Made by a program: the position numbers and the translations under genes
Assembly (NCBI RefSeq): GCF_000003605.2
Contig: NW_003149786.1
Coordinates: 1 to 11,321, forward strand
Reading direction: 5' to 3'
Length of the DNA: 11,321 nt
From: Saccoglossus kowalevskii
Lineage: Eukaryota; Hemichordata; Enteropneusta; Harrimaniidae
The notes under the pieces: generated by a model
What the model was told of the DNA's origin: nothing
Database searches by the model: none
What the model saw: the letters and a program-made list of their open reading frames with translations, nothing else
Part shown: in pieces, positions 1 through 7,557 of the stretch
Layout: each line of letters opens with the position of its first letter
Position numbering within the stretch: the first letter of the stretch is position 1

Positions 1-334
1 TATATTCTTCAATATTTCTGGAAATGAACCTTAATTTTGGAGCTAACAGACAAAATTTGAGTCAGTTTTCAGTTTTTATTTAAAAATATTGGCTATTATT
101 GTCCCAATCTTATGAAGAAAAGGGCAGAATATAAACAGGACTATTTTGTGCATTTGTGTTAAACTGGTAAAAAGGTTAATAGGTAGGATACTGATGGGAA
201 TTATTGAATTCCAATTAACATCAACATTTAGTTTGCTCTTCCAGAATCCCTCACTTTATCACAGTGGACCCTTCTCCTCCCCTCCTCTATTTGTGATGAT
301 ATTATCAACTCTTGGTGCTTATTGTTTACTGTAG
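1..334 (+). other. 3' end of an upstream USF3 intron
   Basis: AT-rich non-coding sequence ending in a pyrimidine-rich stretch and the acceptor TTTACTGTAG, with AG at 333-334. A C/T-rich patch lies at about 270-290. The reading frame of the following exon is phase 0 at this border (GGA at 335-337). An open frame at 146-334 is not supported as coding: it has low-complexity content, no family resemblance and runs into the acceptor. I see no RNA gene or mobile element here. Confidence 0.75.
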
Positions 335-431
335 GGAAAAAATTACATTTTAGAAGAAGCAAGTCAATATATTGTTGAATTACAGAAGAAATATGAAGAG
401 CTGTTATTGGGCGGTGCTACAGATCCACAAG
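335..431 (+). CDS. USF3: USF3-like bHLH-ZIP protein, internal exon coding bHLH helix 2
   Basis: This 97-bp exon runs from the acceptor at 333-334 to the donor CAAG|GTTAGT (GT at 432-433). It encodes GKNYILEEASQYIVELQKKY followed by EELLLGGATDPQ and one leftover base, so it starts in phase 0 and ends in phase 1. The peptide has the form of helix 2 of a bHLH dimerisation domain: a K-N/x-x-I-L start, an alternating hydrophobic face and an E-L-L-L end. It resembles the same part of vertebrate USF3 as I remember it (SKNMILDQAFKYITELKRQN, then DELLLNGG). The DNA-contacting basic region, helix 1 and the loop must lie in exons before the window. In this family the domain dimerises and binds E-box DNA in the nucleus. 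The short GGATDPQ segment separates helix 2 from the zipper in the next exon. USF1/USF2 or another bHLH-ZIP family member is the alternative, but the huge next exon favours USF3. Confidence 0.88.
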
Positions 432-480
432 GTTAGTTTAATGAATAGTAATAATATATTCATAATACACATCATCTTCA

Positions 481-1236
481 CCAGCCAAGGTTAATTTATT
501 CGGCTATCATCTCACCATTGTACTTTGGCAGAATTCCCACTATAAACCTGTAATCACTCTCAATGGCACATGCTCTGGTACATTGCCATGATGATTAATG
601 AAACACAAAGTCAAGTGTTGTGACGTGTTTCCATGGGAAATCGAATGCGAAGTCACATGTCTATGTCAGTTGAGTTATGCCGTAATATAAGATGACAAAA
701 TTTATTTGTTTAAATTTAAATTTCTGCTAGTTGCTGATACAAGAACGCTGATTGATGGATTTTGCACACTCAATTAAATCATTCAATTTAACTGAGGTCA
801 AATACAACTTTCAAAACACAATCACACATCGGTTCTAGGGTCACCCATGATTGGCAGGCTACCTCAGAACGATGCAAATGATGGATACACGGCTACTTTC
901 ACTGTTATAGCAAGCAATGGTGTTTGACCAGTAGCTGACCAGTGTGTAACTGACATTACTAGATTACATTGCCTATTCACCGCCTTGAGTCATCTCAAAT
1001 CTGCCCCGTTTTGTTCGGCTGCTATGTTACATCACAACTGGAGTCTCTTGTGGACAGTGTCAGAGAAGTAGTGTTACATGAGTTTATTCATATTTTGCAA
1101 TGCAAGCGGAACTAGTGTAAAATATATAACATTTATTTAGTTGTTAACCATCTTTTCCCCAAACTTCTCGGATTACTTTCACAAACACAGCTTCTTCGGC
1201 AGCTACCTTATTGCTACATCACTCGGGGGGGGGGGG
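481..1236. other. CpG-bearing block inside the intron, origin unknown
   Basis: I count 16 CpG dinucleotides between 501 and 1225. There are none in the rest of the intron on either side until the inverted-repeat element begins near 2050 (none in 432-500, none in 1226-2068). Local GC also looks higher. The block ends in the G12 run. It has no recognisable ORF, tRNA-like promoter or terminal repeat. It may be a younger insertion that has not lost its CpGs, or an intronic regulatory region. Edges are approximate. Confidence 0.4.
1225..1236 (+). repeat. Mononucleotide run, G12
   Basis: Twelve consecutive G residues within CTC-G12-ACCC. Such runs are unstable in replication and prone to sequencing length error, so the exact count should be treated with care. 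Confidence 0.9.
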
Positions 1237-1816
1237 ACCCTGGGGCAGTTATATAATTTTCTTCTGGTCAATCTATTGCTGTATTTGTTTGTCTCAGAAA
1301 TATAAGTGTTTATCACTTTGGTTCCATCAGATTAGCACTGTTTAAATGATTGTGTTGCTTCACTTGATCTACACAAATCAATAGTGCTGATATTTATTGC
1401 CAGGAAATGTTTGAAAATAATTTTGAATTTCTCATTCACCCATCTTTGTTACTCAAATTGCATGATTTCAAATATTTTGAAACTATTTTGATTTTAGTTT
1501 ATCTGTTTTTGGTTTATATATTCAGATTCATCAACTGGTTGATTTTACTGCTGAACAAATGAGAACAAAAATTTGTTATGACACTTTACTCTAAATCTAT
1601 ATAATGTTGTCACTTGAGCCAGTGTATGTCACTGTCATATTATCTAATTGTCAACAAATAAGTATTGATAACATCATCACTGTTCTTTGACTACAATTGC
1701 CTTACTATGAACAGGATCCAGATATTTTCAGAAAATCCAATTATTTATGTTTGGAAAAAGTTGTTTATTGTATTATTGATACAGGCTGATAGAATCTGTC
1801 TAATTCTCATTGGGAC

Positions 1817-1833
1817 CACCAAGTAACTTGGTG
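1817..1833. repeat. Short near-perfect palindrome in the intron
   Basis: CACCAAGT and ACTTGGTG are exact reverse complements separated by a single A. It is followed after a few bases by a T10 run (1840-1849) and AG. The significance is unknown. It could be a dimeric factor site or chance. Confidence 0.6.
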
Positions 1834-2047
1834 AGAAAATTTTTTTTTTAGCAGTGGGCTGGAGATGTGTTTTCCTACAAAATAAATGTGCATACTTCCA
1901 AGTAAAATTTAGGTTGATACCATGGACTTAATATAAGTATAAATAAATAATTTGTCTGAAGATCAAACAGCTTTCTAAAGTTAATATGATATAATATTTA
2001 TAAAATACACATTATATAATAATTTGAAAATAACTAGATACTGAACA

Positions 2048-2258
2048 TACTGTGGAATACTTTATTTTCGCTGGAATTAATTTTTGCTGAAAATGCTTTT
2101 TGGACGTTTTGTATGGAATTTATTTTCACTGATTTTTGATGAGTTTAATGTGAAATATAGGAAAAAAGTATATTCGCTGGATTTTATTTTCACGGAATCA
2201 TCCCTTCAGCGAAAATAGCGAAAATAAATTCCAAGTGAAAATAAAGTATTCTACAGTA
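2048..2258. mobile_element. MITE-like inverted-repeat element with TA flanks
   Basis: The left end reads TACTGTGGAATACTTTATTT and the reverse complement of the right end reads TACTGTAGAATACTTTATTT. The match continues through TTCGC-TGGAATT on the left and TTCACTTGGAATT on the right, giving arms of about 40 bp with only a few differences and one gap. TA at 2048-2049 and 2257-2258 can be read as a target-site duplication, leaving an element of about 207 bp (2050-2256). TA duplication and lack of coding capacity fit a non-autonomous Tc1/mariner-type MITE, which is an inference. The interior repeats variants of TTTTCGCTGGAATT in both directions, so the whole unit could fold into a long imperfect hairpin. 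It ends about 60 bp before the splice acceptor. Confidence 0.75.
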
Positions 2259-2318
2259 GTTGTTTTTATATAATACAGCGGAACCTTACAATAATCTTTT
2301 ATGTATTCACTCTTGCAG

Positions 2319-2400
2319 CTACTGTAATCAAGGAACTGAAAGCCAAAAATGAGGCCCTCTTGAAAGATAACCATCATTATTTGAATGTATTACGAAATTT
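2319..2400 (+). other. USF3: Leucine-zipper segment of the bHLH-ZIP domain
   Basis: Starting at V of VIKELKAKNEALLKDNHHYL, heptad d positions are Leu, Leu, Tyr and Leu, and a positions are Ile, Asn, Asn and Leu. This is a short four-heptad coiled coil. Buried Asn at two a positions is known from other zippers to set parallel two-stranded pairing and partner choice, so selective homo- or heterodimerisation is an inference here. It lies immediately after the intron that separates it from helix 2. Confidence 0.8.
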
Positions 2401-5400
2401 GAAAGTGACACGTGATGGTTTACCTATCATACCTGAGACACCAAGTGCACCAAGTGCATCCACGTCTAGAGAACACAGTGATGAAGGAACACAGGAAGTC
2501 ACATCAACCAATCAGGGCCCTGGAAGTGCAGATGCAGCCAATTGTGATGCAGCATGTTCTCCAGTGTCCAATGAGAGTACAGAAAGTGAGCAAGGTGATA
2601 ATTCATCAGAACACTCCACAGAAACTGTAACCTTTCATTCTCAATCTGCATTGGTTCCTGATCACACTGTTTCAGCCAGTCAACAATCTGCAATTGGATG
2701 TCAAATACCTGTTGGTGCAAGTATTTTAACAAGCAAACCTAATGATCTAGTGCCAACGACATTTGTGGCACCTAGTCAAAACCAGAATTATGTTACCCAT
2801 ATGCAAATGAATACACCTGGTGTACCCATAGCTGCATCCAATCAAGTTTCAAATGTTATAGGATACAATGCACCGGTGGCCAATCAGAACATGTTACTGC
2901 CATATTCAAATGCAGCACAGATAATTGTACACCAGCCAGGGAATCAGAATGCAACAAACCCTGGTCTCACCTACTATATGCCAATGCAGAATCCAACTTT
3001 ACCAGTTGTACAACAGACCAGTCAAGGTGTAGTCATGTTTCAACCAGCCAATTCAGGATTAGCTGTGATTCAGCAAGCCAATCAGATGGTGGCAGTGACC
3101 ACAGTGACACAATGTATCAATTTAAATACTCCTATTATGTCATCTTCAAATCAAGCGAGTGCAACATGCACTTCAGTAAGCACCGATAGACCATGTGTTC
3201 AGAGTGTTGGCAATGCTACTTCTAATCCAATACAGAGTGGGAAGAAACCATCAAAATCAAAATCAAAGTCAAAGAAATCTACCAAAAGTAAAAAAACTGC
3301 TGCCAGTAGTGTGACTGTTAGTACACCAACAACAAGTGTATGTACTCATGTAAATGAACCAGTGACCAATCTAACTCGACAGATTGTAAACCCAACAGGT
3401 AATCAGGGAAACCAGGGCCTGGTGATGATTCAGCCAGCCAATCAGGGGTCTCCCGTCATATTACAGAATACCATGCCCACAGGTACTGTACAGGTCATGA
3501 CACCACAAGGCCCAGTCACCGTGCCAACTGCACCACAGATGGGCAGTTATTCATTTCCTGCTGGACAAACACAAATGCTTCAAACTGTAATATCTGGCCA
3601 AGTTTCACCTGCTGTAGCACCACAACAGGCTAATCCAAATCAGGTGTTTCAATCAGTTGGCCATCAACATATAATGAGTCAAAATAGAATTGTTCAAATT
3701 GGCAATCAGAGTTTTGTACAGACAATTAATAAACCTTTTATAGTAGGCACAAATGGACAGATTATTGCCAACCAAGCAGGGTCAGTGGCTCCATCAGCAC
3801 AAGCCATTCCTCAGATCCAGGTGGCTAATTCTAATCAAACGAAGTCAGCATCTCATCCCACACCGCAAGCTACTGTTTCAAGTATTATCCAAACAACTGG
3901 AACTAATCGCATGCCTCAAAATGTGCCTCATTTTCAAGGAATGGTGGCTAATCAGATGCCTCAGTTCATACAACAGATTCACACAACTGCAGCCAATCAA
4001 TTGACTCAGATGATACCTCCAGTCCAGGGAACGGCAGCCAATCAAATGACACAGATTATAACTTCAGGCCAAGCAACAGTAGCCAATCAAATGACTCAGA
4101 TGATGCCTCCAGTCCAGGGAACGGCAGCCAATCAAATGACTCAGATGATAGCTTCCGTCCCAGGATCTGTAGCCAATCAAATGAATCAGATGATGCACCA
4201 AATCACAGGAACTGTATCAAATAATACAACTCTGATGTCAACCAATCAGGTGTCTCAAGCTACTGTTCAGAATTTAGTTTCTCAAATTCCACTCACGACA
4301 GCCAGCCAAACTTTAACATTGAATCAAATTGCATCCCATGCTAACCAAATGCCAGTCACAGCAAACCAAATACCATTGTCGCAAGTTAGTACAGCGTCTG
4401 CAACATCTAGCAGCAACCAACTACAAATACAGTCATCTACTGCACCAACAACAAATTTAGCAGATAATACCACTCCACAGGTGCAGTCATCTGCTATGGC
4501 AACAACAACATCAAAAACTATTACAGCTAATATCAATCAACTACATGTGCAGTCAAATCAAGCTGCTATTTCACAAGTTACTGGTGCCCAAACAAGAACG
4601 GGACAGCAATTACACATTTCAACTAATCCAGTGTCTGCTGTTGTATCATCTAGTGTGTTGATACCAAGCAGTGTAGTGGTCACAGGGCAAGCAGCTGCTT
4701 CACCTAAAGACATTCTAGCAAAGGCAGCAGAGTCAATTTTTGCATCAACTATTGGGCCAGATATCTCCCCACCATTTTCAATATCATCATTCAGAACTGC
4801 CATGCCCATTGCTCCAAGAATACCAAGAAATCCAGTTAGCACATCTGGTAACTCAGTCATGATGAATGCATATAATCCTTCTCGAGCAGCTCAGGGAAAT
4901 CGGACTTCTGAAGGAGGTAAACCTAAGAAGAAAAGCTCTTCAACAAAACGACCTTCACAAAAGAAAAAGGGAAAATCTGACTCTTCAAACCAGCCGTGTG
5001 TCTCATCAGGAGGAAGTACTAAATCAGCAGCAGTGTCAACACCTTCACTTGCACCTGTCACTGCTTCAACTGCAGCCTTAACTACTCAAACATTTGTAAC
5101 CTATTCAAACCAGTCAAAAAATTGGACAGAAAACCAGCCATTAGTATCTAAACCAGTGTCTTCAATGAACTCACAGGCTACAAGTGGCGAGAATACAAAA
5201 GCAGCTCCTGCTGTAGCTGATAATGAGAATCAAGATGCATTTTTTGAAGTAGAACATAGTGTTAGTGGTAATTCTATCTTGACAAGTAGTCTTGTAGCTG
5301 CAGGAATTTTTCCAGTTAGTGCTGTTGAAGACGAAGAATCCTTAGACGATGGCTGCAGTGGAAGTTCTTTGAAAGCCTTGGCTGATATGAGGGATTCTAT

Positions 5401-7490
5401 TGTACATTTGCCTAGCACTGAGTCAATTGAAATGGATTCTCATTCTAATAAGACTAATGACAATTCACTACAAAAGGCTACTTCAACTATGCCTTCAGTA
5501 TCAAGGGAGCTATCAGAGCATACAACAACACAGACTGTGGCATCAAATGCTAAAACTCAACCTTTACTAACCACTGATGACAGCAACCTTCAGGATTCCA
5601 AACACAATAGTCCACAGGTTTTAGAGAAATCAAACCAACCTGTATTTATTGTACCCCCAGATAGCAGAGATAAAAATGGATCCACAAACCAACAATGTGA
5701 GTCTGCAAGAGCAGTTGATAACAATTTATCACATAACCATCAAGACATGGTCCACATGGCAGTTACATCCGGATCACAAAAGAATACACAGGGTATCAAT
5801 ATGTCTGAAATAACTATGACAAATATTGCTGGCTGTAGCACTTTGTCCAGCACCCTCCATAATGCTAACCCCACTAGTAGCCATACTAGTTCTTCTCAGC
5901 AAACAACTATGCATGCATTGCAGTCAGTCAGAGATATTTGCAGGACTACAAATGTAAGGACATCTATCACTTCCATTTTATCATCTGGCATAGGGAGGAC
6001 ACATCATAATCATGCAGAGGTACAAACATCTGTTACTTCATGCCAAGCTGTCTATACAACAACTCACAACTCATCCAGTCCTGCCATCTTACTTTGTAAT
6101 GAAGTTGTAACTACAATAGCCAATACCGTGCCAACATCTGCAGTTCCTCATCCGATCCCATCTGTCAACCCAACAGTAAATGTACCCATGCAGCAGTCAT
6201 CATCATCTATCAATCCAACAGTAAATGTAACCATGCAGCAGTCATCATCACCATCATCATCATCTGTTAACCCAACAGTAAATGTAACCATGCAGCAGTC
6301 ATCTCCCTTTACAATATCGTCACTTGACATGTCAGACTCAATGACTTCATGTACCTTCGATTCTACACAACCTTCAGTAGCACCTCTATCAACTGTGACC
6401 TCACTTCCTGCACATACCCAGCCTGATGTTTATGTAATGCCACAAACTTCAGCAAGTAAAAGCCGGCCTTTGACGGGAACCCAAACAACTAATACTAGGA
6501 GCCAACGCTCAAGGAAAAAGAGTTCCAATACATCATATAGTGTCCAAAGTCTGAGTCAGAGCACTGTTCCTACCAAGCACACAATTCCTGTCTCAAATGC
6601 AAACTCCATGTCTCAGTCAGTTACTAGTACTTCAGTTCAACAACAGAGACAAACTGCTGTTACAGCTATGAGTACACAGTCATCTCCCATGTGGGTTTCA
6701 AGGGCATCAGTCCAGCAGTCAAATTACAACTTTTCCATGCCTTCAGTTCAGCCACAAACATCACCAATGTCAATAGCAGTACCATCATCTATGACTGCAT
6801 CTTCTCCACTGCCATCATCAGTGCAATCATCAGTGGCTTCACCTGTGCAAAGTAAAGGCTCTGGTACAGTTGCGAGGAATTCTGCATTGTCATCACATGC
6901 TTATTCTCCACATACAATGTGTGAGAACAACATGTGGAAATCACCGTCCCATCCATCTGGTGCAAGAGTTGAGACATCCCATCCATCTGGTGCAAGAGTT
7001 GAGACATCCCATCCATCTGGTGCAAGAGTTGAGACATCCCATTCATCTGGTGCAAGAGTTGAGACATCACATTCATCTGGTGCAAGAGTTGAGACATCCC
7101 ATCCACCTGGTGCAAGAGTTGAGACATCCCATCCATCTGGTGCAAGAGTTGAGACATCCCATCCATCTGGTGCAAGAGTTGAGACGTCCCATTCATCTGG
7201 TGCAAGAGTTGAGACATCACATCCTTCTGGTGCAAGAGTTGGTATTAACCAAGCAATTGGATATGCTTCAAGTAAAAGTCCAGTGCAGACCATGAAACAT
7301 AATTTAGACAAGCAACAACATCTTGGCAATACACCATCACAAGTTAGTCCAAATGTCAATATGATGATGCCTTACAGTAATTCTCAACAACATCACTTTG
7401 TACAACAGCAAGAACAGCATCAGCAGCATCGCAGGCAGCAACATCAACAACAACAAAATCAGCAGCAGCAGCAACAACAACAACAACAGC

Positions 7491-7557
<67 letters not shown>

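Larger units (their letters stand above)
432..2318 (+). other. Intron between bHLH helix 2 and the leucine zipper (phase 1)
   Basis: This 1,887-bp intron has donor GTTAGT at 432 and acceptor TCACTCTTGCAG ending at 2318. Joining the two exons restores an Ala codon (G + CT) and continues the frame without a stop. It contains a CpG-bearing block (about 481-1236), a G12 run, a CpG-free AT-rich half, a short palindrome at 1817-1833, a T10 run at 1840-1849 and an inverted-repeat element at 2048-2258. Each of the main ones is listed separately. No coding exon with family resemblance was seen inside it. Confidence 0.85.

Noticed and set aside
146-334. 62-residue plus-strand ORF before the first exon
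   Set aside because: It lies in the intron, ends at the acceptor and resembles no family. The exon uses a different, supported frame.
831-850. tRNA/SINE B-box-like sequence GGTTCTAGG
   Set aside because: It departs from the GGTTCRANNCC consensus and no A box, cloverleaf or tail was seen.
1554-1577. AACAAAT/ATTTGTT inverted repeat
   Set aside because: Seven A/T-rich bases with a 10-base loop are expected by chance in this sequence.
1840-1851. T10-AG as a splice acceptor for a hidden exon
   Set aside because: No downstream reading frame with family resemblance or clear donor was found; more likely a simple T run.
2360-2362. TTG as the start codon of the long protein
   Set aside because: The frame extends back through 13 more codons to the acceptor at 2318 and joins the helix 2 exon, so this Leu is internal to the zipper.
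6947-7240. CRISPR-like array of 30-bp repeats
   Set aside because: The units are contiguous with no unique spacers, the array is inside a coding frame, and the context is animal.
6789-7359. Long antisense and alternative-frame ORFs over the decapeptide array
   Set aside because: A 30-bp tandem unit keeps every stop-free frame open, so these are by-products of the repeat. The plus frame alone continues the USF3 protein on both sides.
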